Shown: positions 44,891-53,585, counted from the stretch's first letter. The stretch is DNA of 64,000 bases from Planomicrobium soli (GCF_003014655.1 NZ_PYAT01000005.1:226364-290363), one strand, 5' to 3'. The notes: a model not told the origin generated them from the sequence alone. Made by a program: numbers and translations.

Positions 44891-45388
44891 ATGGGCATTA
44901 ATTCGATAGAACAAACGCATGAAGAAATAGCAAAGGCACTCGGTTGGACCATAGATTCTCCGTAGGAAACGATTTACAATGGCTTTCTAAAATAATGACC
45001 TTTCACTCTGCAGTTTACAATCCAAAAGTCGTGGGTAGAGTATTGGCAATAAAAGAGTTTTTCCAAAATGAAAAAATCAAACTTCAGAGAACCCGCTATC
45101 CGGTATGGGATTGTTGGCTGCAGCCGAAGCGGATGGCAGAGCGCTGCAAAACATTGCTGAAGGAACTAAACGCTTAGAGCGAACAAAATTATTCAAGTGA
45201 TATAAGGATCTTGCGCTTTCAACAGCGTCTCAATATGAATTGCAAAATGCGTTTGCTATGCAAAATCTTTCAAATGCCGCCTTCTCGCTTCTTTGGAAAC
45301 ATTAATGCAAACTCAGCTAGCTGCTGCGATAGCAAGCATTAACGCAGCTGTTATAGCCTCTTCCACCAATCATGCTGACTACTCGTGA
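44891..45388 (+). pseudogene. Decayed gene of unknown family
   Basis: Coding signal is spread over three frames. A 24-codon start (MGINSIEQTHEEIAKALGW) from the ATG at 44891 ends early. A segment with FHSAVYNPKVVG and IKEFFQNEKIKL follows in another frame. Then from about 45111 comes LLAAAEADGRALQNIAEGTK, interrupted by TGA at 45198 but continuing as YKDLALSTASQYELQN. A final frame from 45293 reads LETLMQTQLAAAIASINAAV up to TGA at 45388. The pieces make one Ala-rich helical protein broken by at least one stop and two frameshifts. I do not recognise the family. The gap holds no intact gene. Confidence 0.55.
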
Positions 45389-45453
45389 ATAGTTTGAAAA
45401 GTGGAACATTTTTCGCTGGCTTGTTACTTTATTCCTTAAAATGTATAGTTAAG

Positions 45454-45486
45454 GTGTAAAGACAGTTAGTTACATGTGTAAAGACA
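45454..45486 (+). promoter_or_regulatory. Direct repeat upstream of niaP, candidate NiaR operator
   Basis: GTGTAAAGACA occurs twice (45454-45464 and 45476-45486), offset 22 bp, and the second copy touches the niaP ribosome site. NiaR (YrxA) represses niacin transport genes in Bacillales, and its sites contain TGTCTTTACAC-like halves as far as I recall; assignment is inference. Confidence 0.5.
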
Positions 45487-45498
45487 AGGGGAGAGAAG

Positions 45499-46716
45499 AT
45501 GGCTACGTTAACGGAAAAGGAAGTAAAACCAATATCAAAAAATAAACTTTTAGGAATTGCAGGTTTAGGTTGGCTTTTTGATGCAATGGATGTAGGGATA
45601 TTAGCATTCGTCATTGCGGCCCTTCACCAAGATTGGAATTTAACGACTCAGCAAATGGGATGGATCGGCAGCGTCAATTCTATTGGGATGGCAGTTGGGG
45701 CTTTTGTATTCGGCATTTACGCGGACCGTATTGGCCGGAAAAAGATATTTATTTTTACATTATTGCTGTTCTCGCTGGCCAGCGGTTTATCAGCCTTTAC
45801 GACAACATTGGCGGCATTCATGATTTTGCGCTTTTTTATTGGGATGGGGCTAGGGGGAGAACTCCCAGTCGCTTCGACACTGGTTTCAGAAAGTGTGCCA
45901 GCAGCGGAGCGCGGCCGAGTAGTCGTTCTGCTCGAGAGTTTTTGGGCAGGGGGCTGGCTAATTGCAGCAGTGATTTCGTATTTTATTATTCCATCGTTCG
46001 GCTGGCGTGTCGCTTTGCTGCTTACAGCATTGCCAGCTTTATATGCCCTTTATTTGCGGGTCAATTTGCCGGATTCACCTCAATTTACAGCGAAAAAGAC
46101 AGGCCTTCAATCGATTTCGACAAATATCAAAAGTGTCTGGTCTAAAACTTATCGACGGCCAACCATAATGTTATGGATTGTCTGGTTCACGGTAGTCTTC
46201 TCTTATTATGGAATGTTCCTTTGGCTGCCAAGTGTTATGGTATTAAAAGGATTTTCGTTAATCCAAAGTTTTCAATACGTCCTTATTATGACATTAGCTC
46301 AATTGCCTGGCTATTTCTCTGCAGCTTGGCTTATTGAACGGATGGGGCGGAAATTTGTTCTCGTTACGTACTTGTTTGGAACGGCAGCAAGTGCGTTGGC
46401 TTTCGGCAATGCAGAGACTATCACCACATTGATTGTCGCAGGCGCATTCCTATCGTTCTTTAATCTAGGAGCATGGGGAGCATTATATGCTTATTCTCCT
46501 GAACAATATCCGACAGTGATACGGGGTACGGGGACAGGCATGGCGGCCTCCTTTGGCCGCATCGGCGGTATTCTTGGACCGCTGCTTGTAGGCTCACTAC
46601 TTGCAGCCAATTACGAAATCAACTTTATTTTTAGCATCTTCTGTGGTTCAATCATCATCGGAGCATTAGCAGTTGCTTTTCTTGGGACAGAAACAAAACA
46701 ACTCGAATTGGAGTAA
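45499..46716 (+). CDS. niaP: Niacin transporter NiaP (MFS)
   Basis: A 405-residue major facilitator with 12 helices. The N-terminal stretch GLGWLFDAMDVGILAFVIAAL and the loop ADRIGRKK closely resemble B. subtilis NiaP (YceI), as does WFTVVFSYYGMFLWLPSVM in the second half. It imports nicotinic acid for NAD synthesis. AAGGGGAGAG precedes the ATG. It is monocistronic with a terminator downstream. A related sugar-acid MFS carrier is the less likely alternative. Confidence 0.88.
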   Translation: MATLTEKEVKPISKNKLLGIAGLGWLFDAMDVGILAFVIAALHQDWNLTTQQMGWIGSVNSIGMAVGAFVFGIYADRIGRKKIFIFTLLLFSLASGLSAFTTTLAAFMILRFFIGMGLGGELPVASTLVSESVPAAERGRVVVLLESFWAGGWLIAAVISYFIIPSFGWRVALLLTALPALYALYLRVNLPDSPQFTAKKTGLQSISTNIKSVWSKTYRRPTIMLWIVWFTVVFSYYGMFLWLPSVMVLKGFSLIQSFQYVLIMTLAQLPGYFSAAWLIERMGRKFVLVTYLFGTAASALAFGNAETITTLIVAGAFLSFFNLGAWGALYAYSPEQYPTVIRGTGTGMAASFGRIGGILGPLLVGSLLAANYEINFIFSIFCGSIIIGALAVAFLGTETKQLELE

Positions 46717-46719
46717 AGA

Positions 46720-46758
46720 ATAAAAGCTCAAATCATCTTTTGGTGGTTTGAGCTTTTA
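46720..46758 (+). terminator. Terminator after niaP
   Basis: ATAAAAGCTCAAA pairs with TTTGAGCTTTTAT, with partial inner pairing. Confidence 0.85.
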
Positions 46759-46897
46759 TTGATTGTTTTTCCTGATAAAAAGCCATATCGTAAAGATAGG
46801 GAAATATTGCATGAAAATTCTCATATTTCAGCAGGTGATTTTTTTGTAATAGCTAATTCTTTAGTAATGCGAATTTTAGAGAAATGAGAGTGGAGAA

Positions 46898-47743
46898 ATG
46901 AAATGGAATATATATGCTGAAACAGAAGCGTTTTCTGAAAAAGTGGAGCCTCTCCTTTATGAACGCGAAGATATATACAGCCTGTTCTTAGGGATACTCA
47001 ATCAGATTAAACAAGGCAAATATGAAGATTACTTCTTGGCTCTTGCCGAAGAAGAGGAAGAGGTCGTGGGTGCATGTTTAATGACTCCACCGCATCCATT
47101 GCAATTAATTAACTTCCGAGATACGCCTGAGATTGAAAGTGAACTTTCCGAATTGCTTTTGGAAGTGGGGGTGCAAGTGAATGGGATTGTAGGGGACCGC
47201 GAAACAGCCCATCGCTTTGCGTTAGCTTGGACTGCGGGAACAGACCAAAAAGCAAATCTGCTGATGGATCAAGGATTATACCGGGCCGATGCGGTAACGG
47301 CCGGTCTCGAAAAAAGCCCTGGCACTTGGCGCATAGCCAGCAAAAAAGACGCTCCACTTTTAGAAGGGTGGTGTTTGCTTTTTGAAGCCGAGACTGGCAT
47401 TAAAGTATCAAGTGCAGCGGAGGCAGCGCGGAAAATCGACGCATTTATTGAAGGGAAAGAAGTATACGTTTGGGAAGTGAACGGCGAAGTGGTATCTTGC
47501 ATGAAAAAAACAAGGCCGTCAAAAAGGGGCATTACCGTGTCTTTTGTTTTTACGCCGCGCAACCACAGAAGAAAAGGGTATGCTCGCACATTAGTTGCTG
47601 AAGTAACAGAAGAGCTGCTGCTCGAATATGATTTTGCTATGTTATATACCGATCTGCAAAATCCGACATCCAATAAAATCTATCAGGAAATTGGCTTTGA
47701 ACAGATAGCCAACCCTGTGCACGTATCCTTTGTAGAAGTGTAG
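46898..47743 (+). CDS. GNAT-family N-acetyltransferase
   Basis: A 281-residue protein with a C-terminal GNAT domain: VSFVFTPRNHRRKGYARTLV, whose RRKGYA is the acetyl-CoA loop (about 226-231), followed by LYTDLQNPTSNKIYQEIGFE. The first 130 residues form a degenerate GNAT-like half. The acceptor is unknown. GAGAGTGGAG precedes the ATG. It is 50 bp upstream of the ABC-F leader; the two may be separate units because a promoter lies between. Confidence 0.8.
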   Translation: MKWNIYAETEAFSEKVEPLLYEREDIYSLFLGILNQIKQGKYEDYFLALAEEEEEVVGACLMTPPHPLQLINFRDTPEIESELSELLLEVGVQVNGIVGDRETAHRFALAWTAGTDQKANLLMDQGLYRADAVTAGLEKSPGTWRIASKKDAPLLEGWCLLFEAETGIKVSSAAEAARKIDAFIEGKEVYVWEVNGEVVSCMKKTRPSKRGITVSFVFTPRNHRRKGYARTLVAEVTEELLLEYDFAMLYTDLQNPTSNKIYQEIGFEQIANPVHVSFVEV

Positions 47744-47760
47744 AAGTTGACAGAATTTTA

Positions 47761-47769
47761 TGATATAAT
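47761..47769 (+). promoter_or_regulatory. Extended -10 promoter of the ABC-F leader
   Basis: TGATATAAT has the TGn extension directly before TATAAT (47764-47769). The upstream TTGACA (47747-47752) is only 11 bases away and so not a proper -35 partner. Transcription would begin near 47776. Confidence 0.55.
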
Positions 47770-47792
47770 CGGTGAATCAAACTGAAGGGAAG

Positions 47793-47879
47793 ATGGGTGG
47801 ACGATGGATAACTAATCCTTTTCTAAAAACCAAAAATACTTGGTGCACTAGAAATTGGATTCGTCTGCCTATTTTCTAA
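47793..47879 (+). CDS. Leader peptide of the ABC-F gene
   Basis: A 28-codon frame starting at ATG 47793, seven bases after AAGGGAAG region (47786-47792), reading MGGRWITNPFLKTKNTWCTR and ending at TAA 47877. It lies entirely in the leader of the VmlR-like ABC-F gene and ends 37 bases before the attenuator stem. A second ATG at 47806 opens only MDN. Leader peptides that sense drug-stalled ribosomes precede many ABC-F and erm genes; that role is inferred from the layout. Confidence 0.5.
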   Translation: MGGRWITNPFLKTKNTWCTRNWIRLPIF

Positions 47880-47915
47880 TAAAGTGCCTGCCTATGCAGG
47901 TTATTTAGGCATGCG

Positions 47916-47949
47916 AATTCTTCCGGCAATTATTTCGGAGGAATTTTTT
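47916..47949 (+). terminator. Attenuator terminator in the ABC-F leader
   Basis: AATTCTTCCG (47916-47925) pairs with CGGAGGAATT (47936-47945) around a 10-base loop, directly followed by T residues (47944-47949). Upstream, TGCCTA (47889-47894) pairs with TAGGCA (47906-47911). Alternative pairing of CGGAG (47936-47940) with CTCCG (47954-47958) would break the terminator. This is a typical on/off leader. Confidence 0.7.
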
Positions 47950-47974
47950 ATTTCTCCGGCAAGGGGGAATAACA

Positions 47975-49618
47975 ATGGCCATCATAGGAAAATTGAATAA
48001 TTTAGTCATACATTATGGGGAGTCGATCGTTTTAGAAAAAGCAGATGCAGATATCCCGAAAGGGGCACGGATCGGTTTGGTGGGGCCAAATGGAGCAGGA
48101 AAATCATCATTGCTGCAAGCGATTGCTGAAGGGGGTCCAGGAATAGAGTGGAAAAGCGGGGCTCCGGACATTTTCTATATGCAGCAGGAAATAAGAGAGC
48201 AGCCTGTCCATTTATCTACTGTAGAGAGCCGGGTATTGGAGTCGAAATGGAATGTGCCCAAAAGCAGCCAGCATCTGAGTGGAGGTGAAGCGATGAAAAT
48301 GAGGCTGGCACAAGCTTTGTCGAAAAAGGCAGAATTGCTCCTGCTCGATGAACCGACGAACCATTTGGATGCAGAAAGTATAGAGCTTGTAATAGAACAA
48401 TTAGATTCCTATAAAGGAACTTTGATTTTCATCTCGCATGACCGGTATTTCATTGATAAGATTGCTACGCATATTTGGGAGATCGAAGACCGGGAACTTG
48501 TAATTTATAAAGGGAATTACAGTGCTGCTCTTTTGGAGAAGGAGCGCAACCGTTTGGCGCAGCAACGGAAATACGACAAACAGCAAGTTAAAATTGAAAA
48601 GGTTGAAAGCCAAATAGCCGAGTTAAGATCATGGTCCGGGAAAGCCCATGCGGATTCCACCAAGCAAGAGTTTGCAAAGGAATTTTACCGTTCGAAAGCC
48701 AAACGTATGGATGTTCAAATACGCAGCAAACAAAAGCGGCTGCAAGCTGAGCTAGAACAAGAACAAGTGGAAAAGCCGAAAGAAGAAAAAACGGTAGCTT
48801 TTGAAATAGCTGGTGGAGCGAAAAAAGGAAAGCGGGTCATCGAGCTTAAGGACGCTAGTATTCGATTTGGCGAACGAATTCTTTTTGGCGCCTCCTCTTT
48901 TACCATTCAGCATGGAGAGCGTGTCGGATTAGTAGGCAGAAATGGAAGTGGGAAATCGACGCTGTTCAATATGCTGCGCGGAGAGCAGGACTGTTCCGGA
49001 GAAGTATGGACCACGGCGGGCATGAAAATTGGTTACTTGAGCCAGGATGTGTTTGACTTGCCGGAAGAAAAAACACCGGCCGAATTGTTTGAGTCGGAGA
49101 CTTTTGAGCAGGTTGGAAAGATCCGGACACTCATGGACAATTTAGGATTCGATAAAAAACATTGGAATCAGCCGGTTCTCCAGATGAGCATGGGGGAACG
49201 AGTGAAATTAAAACTGATGGAATTCATGCTTACCGAATGCAACGTACTGCTATTGGATGAACCGACCAATCATCTGGACTTGCCTTCACGCGAGCAGTTG
49301 GAAAAGACGCTGCAAACTTTTCCAGGAACACTCCTTATTGCAACGCATGACCGATACTTTATGGAACGTCTTGCTAATAAGCTGCTGTTCTTTGGCCAGG
49401 AGCGTTTGATAAAATACGAAGGAAGCTATGGGGAGTGGAAAAGCAAAAAAGCGGATTACAAGGAAAATCGGGAAAACGAAATTTTGGCGCTTGAAACCGA
49501 ACGTCAAGCGGTTTTAGGTAAACTCAGCTTTATGCAGCCAAGCGACAAAAATTATATGGATTTAGATTCCCGCTTTAATGAATTGACAAAGGAAATTCAG
49601 GCACTTCGAACGAATTAA
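47975..49618 (+). CDS. ABC-F ribosome protection ATPase, VmlR-like
   Basis: A 547-residue twin-ATPase without membrane helices, the same length as B. subtilis VmlR. First domain: Walker A GPNGAGKSS, signature LSGGEAMK, LLLLDEPTNHLD. An inter-domain linker of two helices with the conserved KAHADSTKQEF stretch (the antibiotic-resistance-determining region at its tip) follows, then the second domain: GRNGSGKST, MSMGERVKLK, LLLDEPTNHLDLPSREQLE. Such proteins bind the ribosomal E site and displace lincosamides, streptogramin A or pleuromutilins. GGGGGAA precedes the ATG. Leader structure suggests drug induction. Confidence 0.87.
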   Translation: MAIIGKLNNLVIHYGESIVLEKADADIPKGARIGLVGPNGAGKSSLLQAIAEGGPGIEWKSGAPDIFYMQQEIREQPVHLSTVESRVLESKWNVPKSSQHLSGGEAMKMRLAQALSKKAELLLLDEPTNHLDAESIELVIEQLDSYKGTLIFISHDRYFIDKIATHIWEIEDRELVIYKGNYSAALLEKERNRLAQQRKYDKQQVKIEKVESQIAELRSWSGKAHADSTKQEFAKEFYRSKAKRMDVQIRSKQKRLQAELEQEQVEKPKEEKTVAFEIAGGAKKGKRVIELKDASIRFGERILFGASSFTIQHGERVGLVGRNGSGKSTLFNMLRGEQDCSGEVWTTAGMKIGYLSQDVFDLPEEKTPAELFESETFEQVGKIRTLMDNLGFDKKHWNQPVLQMSMGERVKLKLMEFMLTECNVLLLDEPTNHLDLPSREQLEKTLQTFPGTLLIATHDRYFMERLANKLLFFGQERLIKYEGSYGEWKSKKADYKENRENEILALETERQAVLGKLSFMQPSDKNYMDLDSRFNELTKEIQALRTN

Positions 49619-49631
49619 AGTATACAAGGGC

Positions 49632-49661
49632 AAAAACGGTTGTTTAAAGCAGCCGTTTTTT
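49632..49661 (+). terminator. Terminator after the ABC-F gene
   Basis: AAAAACGGTTG pairs with CAGCCGTTTTT (one wobble) around TTTAAAG. Confidence 0.85.
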
Positions 49662-49732
49662 CTTTAATGAAACTGTGAATAGATTTTTAGATTAAGGGTA
49701 AGGACCTATCAGATAGGGAAAGAGGTGCTGCA

Positions 49733-50701
49733 ATGATTCGGTTTGAAAATGTCAGCAGACGATTCTCTGACGGGACTGAAGCGCTGAAGGATGTTTCACT
49801 CATTCTTCCGGCTCATAAATTGACAGTGGTTATCGGCCCAAGTGGATGTGGGAAAACCACGTTAATGAAAATGATCAATAAACTGGAAAAGCCTACAGCA
49901 GGAAATATTTACATCGATGATAAGCCCGTTACAGATTTGGATGAAGTTCAGCTCCGGCGCTCTATTGGTTATGTTATTCAGCGGATAGGGCTGTTTCCGC
50001 ATATGACAATTTTGGACAATGTCTCGCTTGTTCCAAAATTGCTTGCATGGCCAAAAGAAAAAACGGATTCTCGAATCCGTGAGCTGTTGGATTTAGTTGG
50101 ACTTGATCCGAATACGTACTTGCAGCGCTTTCCTCTAGAGCTTAGCGGAGGGCAGCAGCAGAGGATCGGTGTTGTCCGGGCACTGGCTGGGGATCCGAAT
50201 ATTGTACTGATGGATGAACCGTTTTCGGCACTGGATCCCATCAGCAGGGAACAACTGCAGAACGAGTTGCGAAATCTTCAGCAAAGTATTAACAAAACCA
50301 TTGTTTTTGTAACTCATGATATGGACGAAGCTTTGAAAATCGCAGATACTATTGTTGTCATGCGAAAAGGGCAGATTGAACAAATCGGCTCGCCTCAGCA
50401 ATTGGTAGATAATCCTGCTAATGAGTTTGTCCGGAATTTTATCGGCATTGATCGTATTCGCCAGAAGAGATCTTTTGGAGATCGGCAGTTGAAAGAGTAC
50501 ATGGAGCTTTTTGAAAAGGAGTGGAGCGGAGATGCACAAAAGATCGATTCTTCCTCGACGATTGATGAAGCAGTTCTTTGTTTGAGCGAAAGCCGCAGCG
50601 ACCGCTTAGCGATTACTGAAAATGGCCGCGTCGTCGCTTACGCGAGTGAAAAGGAACTTTTAAAGGCGGCTCTCTTTAAGGAAGACGGTGCGTTAGTATG
50701 A
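49733..50701 (+). CDS. Osmolyte/quaternary-amine ABC ATPase, OpuCA/OpuBA-like
   Basis: A 322-residue ATPase of the glycine-betaine/carnitine/choline type: Walker A GPSGCGKTT (about 35-43), signature [15 protein letters not shown], Walker B IVLMDEPFSALDP, H-loop VTHDMDEA. After the ATPase domain comes a shortened CBS-like tail (about 250-320). It energises uptake of a trimethylammonium or similar solute. AGAGGTG precedes the ATG. The stop overlaps the permease start (ATGA). Confidence 0.88.
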   Translation: MIRFENVSRRFSDGTEALKDVSLILPAHKLTVVIGPSGCGKTTLMKMINKLEKPTAGNIYIDDKPVTDLDEVQLRRSIGYVIQRIGLFPHMTILDNVSLVPKLLAWPKEKTDSRIRELLDLVGLDPNTYLQRFPLELSGGQQQRIGVVRALAGDPNIVLMDEPFSALDPISREQLQNELRNLQQSINKTIVFVTHDMDEALKIADTIVVMRKGQIEQIGSPQQLVDNPANEFVRNFIGIDRIRQKRSFGDRQLKEYMELFEKEWSGDAQKIDSSSTIDEAVLCLSESRSDRLAITENGRVVAYASEKELLKAALFKEDGALV

Positions 50702-51336
50702 GAGATCTGCTGCAAACCTTAAGCAGCCGCCAGGAAATGATTCAAACCGCATTTCTTGAACATATTTACCTGTCGTTCATAGCGGTTGCGATTGGCATCG
50801 CTATCTCTTTGCCTTTAGGGATCACGATTGCGCGCTACCGTCGATACGCAGAGCCTATCATTGGTATAACTGCGGTTTTCCAGACAATTCCGAGCCTTGC
50901 GCTATTTGGTTTTTTAGTGCCGATCCTAGGAATCGGCTATCCGACAGCCATGTTTGCTCTCATCATTTACGCATTGCTTCCTATATTGCGCAATACCTAT
51001 ACCGGTATTACCGGAGTTGATGCCTCGATCATTGAAGCGGGACGAGGGATGGGCATGACCAAGACACAAATTTTACGGCAAATCGAATTGCCGCTTGCTT
51101 TGCCTTTTATCATGGCAGGAATACGCACGGCTGCTGTTCTTACAGTTGGAATTGCTACACTGGCGACTTTTGTCGGAGCGGGTGGCTTGGGCGACATTAT
51201 TTACCGCGGTTTGCAGTCTTACAATAATTCACTCGTTTTGGCGGGAGCTTTGCCGGTTGCCATGCTCGCCATCGGGTTTGATTTGATATTAAAATGGTTC
51301 GAAAAGAAAGTGACGCCAAAGGGACTGAAAATTTAA
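50698..51336 (+). CDS. Osmolyte ABC permease, OpuCB/OpuBB-like
   Basis: A 212-residue permease with about five helices and the binding-protein-dependent motif EAGRGMGMTKTQILRQIELPLALP (EAA loop, near residue 115-138), also VGAGGLGDIIYRGL. OpuB and OpuC operons of B. subtilis have two permease genes (B and D); here only this one is present, so the channel should be a homodimer. It is coupled to the ATPase gene and 13 bp from the binding-protein gene. Confidence 0.88.
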   Translation: MRDLLQTLSSRQEMIQTAFLEHIYLSFIAVAIGIAISLPLGITIARYRRYAEPIIGITAVFQTIPSLALFGFLVPILGIGYPTAMFALIIYALLPILRNTYTGITGVDASIIEAGRGMGMTKTQILRQIELPLALPFIMAGIRTAAVLTVGIATLATFVGAGGLGDIIYRGLQSYNNSLVLAGALPVAMLAIGFDLILKWFEKKVTPKGLKI

Positions 51337-51349
51337 GGGGGACTCTAGG

Positions 51350-52258
51350 ATGAGAAAAAGTATTTTAGGGGGTTTATTGGCAGCGGCGGTTGTTCTGTCT
51401 GGCTGCAGTTCAGGGACGGGTGGAGAAAGCACGGATCCAATTGTTATTGGCGGAAAACCATGGACCGAGCAATACATTTTGCCTCAGCTTTTAGGTCAGT
51501 ATATCGAAGCGAATTCTGACTATACTGTTGAATACAAGGAAGGACTTGGGGAAGTGGCTATTTTAACACCTGCTCTCGAAAAAGGAGACATCGACATGTA
51601 TGTGGAATACACCGGAACCGGCTTGAAAGATGTCTTGAAAGAAGAGTCGGTCACTGGCCAGTCTTCTGAAGAAGTGTTAGAGCGCGTCCGCCAAGGATAT
51701 GAAGAAAAGCTGGAAGCGACTTGGCTGGAACCGCTTGGATTTGAAAACGGCTATACACTTGCTTTTTCTAAGGGTAGTGGCATTGAAGCAACCACTTATT
51801 CCGAGCTTGCGGAAATTTCACAGAAAGAAGACGTGTCGTTTGGAGCTCCCCATCCTTTTTACGAACGGAAAGGGGACGGCTATAACGATATGGTGAAGAC
51901 TTATCCATTCAACTTCTCCCAACTGGAGAGTTTTGATCCGGCCATTATGTATGAAGCCGTAAAAAGCGGGGAAGTTGATGTGATCCCGGCGTTTACAACA
52001 GATAGCCGCATTGGTTTGTTCGATCTGCAGACAACTGAGGACGACCAGTCATTTTTCCCGAAATACGATGCCGTTCCGGTTGTCCGGTTAGGAACACTGG
52101 AGGAGTACCCTGAGTTGGAAGAAGTATTAAACGGACTCGCTGGCCAAATCAGTGAAGAAGAAATGCTTGCTATGAATGCCAGGGTCGACCAGGATCAAGA
52201 AGTCGCAAGTGATGTGGCCCGTGATTTTCTTATTGAAAAAGGTTTGATAAAGGAATAG
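51350..52258 (+). CDS. Osmolyte-binding lipoprotein, OpuCC/OsmF-like
   Basis: A 302-residue lipoprotein with signal peptide and lipobox LSGC (Cys near residue 20), then the OpuAC-type fold: GGKPWTEQYILPQLLGQYIE, the hinge DMYVEYTGTGLKDVL, and AFTTDSRIGLFDLQ. The family binds choline, betaine, carnitine or glycerophosphodiesters; the exact ligand is not readable from sequence, though the tyrosine of VEYTGT is shared. AAGGGGGA precedes the ATG. It is the last gene of the three-gene operon, ended by a terminator. Confidence 0.88.
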   Translation: MRKSILGGLLAAAVVLSGCSSGTGGESTDPIVIGGKPWTEQYILPQLLGQYIEANSDYTVEYKEGLGEVAILTPALEKGDIDMYVEYTGTGLKDVLKEESVTGQSSEEVLERVRQGYEEKLEATWLEPLGFENGYTLAFSKGSGIEATTYSELAEISQKEDVSFGAPHPFYERKGDGYNDMVKTYPFNFSQLESFDPAIMYEAVKSGEVDVIPAFTTDSRIGLFDLQTTEDDQSFFPKYDAVPVVRLGTLEEYPELEEVLNGLAGQISEEEMLAMNARVDQDQEVASDVARDFLIEKGLIKE

Positions 52259-52269
52259 CTTTTCTCCCG

Positions 52270-52297
52270 TCCTGCAGAGGTTTCTGCAGGATTTTTT
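52270..52297 (+). terminator. Terminator after the osmolyte operon
   Basis: TCCTGCAGA pairs with TCTGCAGGA around GGTT, followed by seven T residues. Confidence 0.9.
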
Positions 52298-52337
52298 TAT
52301 AGTATTTGCAAGCACGGTCTTGTACAATAACAGTAAT

Positions 52338-52355
52338 TGAATGAATAGTCATTCA
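52338..52355. promoter_or_regulatory. FadR-type operator of the beta-oxidation cluster
   Basis: TGAATGAATAGTCATTCA matches TGAATGAnTAnTCATTCA, the Bacillus FadR (YsiA, TetR family) box, exactly, and the dyad extends to 22 bp (52336-52357). It lies 56 bp before the thiolase start. Long-chain acyl-CoA would relieve repression. Confidence 0.88.
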
Positions 52356-52410
52356 ATTCTGAAAAAGTTTCTTATTATGAATCTCTTATTACTATGGATG
52401 GGGTGAAAAA

Positions 52411-53559
52411 ATGAGAGAAGCAGTAATTATAGAGGGCGTCCGTTCAGCAGTGGGCCGGCGAAAAGGAGCATTTGCCGGTATGCGGCCGGATGAATTGGCG
52501 GCTGAAGTGTTAAAAGAACTGGTTGGTCGGGCGGGAATTGAAAAAAGTGATGTAGAAGACGTCATTTTAGGTTGTGTTTCCCAAGTGGGTGAACAAGGCG
52601 GCAATATTGCCCGGACTGCGGCATTGATTGCCGGGTTCCCAGATCATGTGCCAGGTGTCACCATTGACCGGCAGTGCGGATCAAGCCAGCAAGCTGTACA
52701 TTTTGCTGCCCAGGCTATTTTGGCCGGAGATATGGATATCGTTATTGCAGGCGGTATTGAAAGCATGACGCGTGTGCCGATGTTCTCGAACATGCAAGAA
52801 GCGAAGCCGAGCGAAAAATTGACCGGGCAATACGAAATCATCAACCAAGGGTTGTCTGCGGAGCGCATTGCGGAAAAGTGGCAGCTTACACGTGAACAGT
52901 TGGATGCCTATTCAGTTCAAAGCCACGAGCGTGCCCAACAAGCCATTGCGGCCGGCTTTTATGACCGCGAAATTGTACCGGTGGAAGTTGAAGGGGAAAG
53001 TGGCGACAAACAAATAACGGCAAGAGATGAAGGGCCTCGTCCAGGGACCACAACAGAAGTGCTCGGAGCCTTAAAGACGGTCTTTGATGCAAACGGGGTT
53101 ATTACTGCAGGAAACGCAAGCCAAATGAGCGATGGAGCCTCAGCCATATTGTTGATGTCTGGCGAAAAAGCGCAAGAACTCGGTTTAAAGCCGAAAGCCC
53201 GGATTATTTCACGTGTAGTGGTCGGATCGGATCCGACATTGATGCTGACAGGTCCGATTGCCGCAACGAAAAAAGCGCTGGAAAAAGCAGGTCTGAAAAT
53301 CGAGGATATCGACCGCTATGAAGTCAATGAAGCGTTTGCGCCTGTCCCGCTTGCCTGGCTCGCCGATATCGGCGGAGATCCGGAAAAACTGAACGTAAAC
53401 GGTGGCGCCATAGCTCTTGGGCATCCGCTTGGTGCAACCGGAACAAAATTGCTGGTCTCGCTACTCCATGAACTTGAACGGATCGAGGGGCGCTATGGCC
53501 TCTTGGCTATCTGTGAAGGAATGGGCATGGCAAACGCGACAATAATTGAACGGCTTTAA
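52411..53559 (+). CDS. Acetyl-CoA C-acyltransferase (thiolase)
   Basis: A 382-residue thiolase. The nucleophile Cys89 lies in IDRQCGSSQQA, and the catalytic His and second Cys are in ALGHPLGATG and CEGMGMANA near the C terminus. It cleaves 3-ketoacyl-CoA in beta-oxidation, though a biosynthetic acetoacetyl-CoA role exists in the family. AGGGGTGAA... region (GGGGTG) lies before the ATG. It is the first gene after the FadR-type operator and 20-26 bp from the SDR gene, so it heads the cluster. Confidence 0.9.
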   Translation: MREAVIIEGVRSAVGRRKGAFAGMRPDELAAEVLKELVGRAGIEKSDVEDVILGCVSQVGEQGGNIARTAALIAGFPDHVPGVTIDRQCGSSQQAVHFAAQAILAGDMDIVIAGGIESMTRVPMFSNMQEAKPSEKLTGQYEIINQGLSAERIAEKWQLTREQLDAYSVQSHERAQQAIAAGFYDREIVPVEVEGESGDKQITARDEGPRPGTTTEVLGALKTVFDANGVITAGNASQMSDGASAILLMSGEKAQELGLKPKARIISRVVVGSDPTLMLTGPIAATKKALEKAGLKIEDIDRYEVNEAFAPVPLAWLADIGGDPEKLNVNGGAIALGHPLGATGTKLLVSLLHELERIEGRYGLLAICEGMGMANATIIERL

Positions 53560-53585
53560 AAAGTCCTAGTCAAAGGGGGATGGCG

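Noticed and set aside
44944..45177. A 77-codon frame in the zupT-niaP gap
   Set aside because: Only part of it keeps sense with its neighbours; it is one of three frames of the pseudogene and is not an intact gene.
47747..47769. TTGACA plus TATAAT as a classical promoter
   Set aside because: The spacing is only 11 bases; the extended -10 alone is a better reading.
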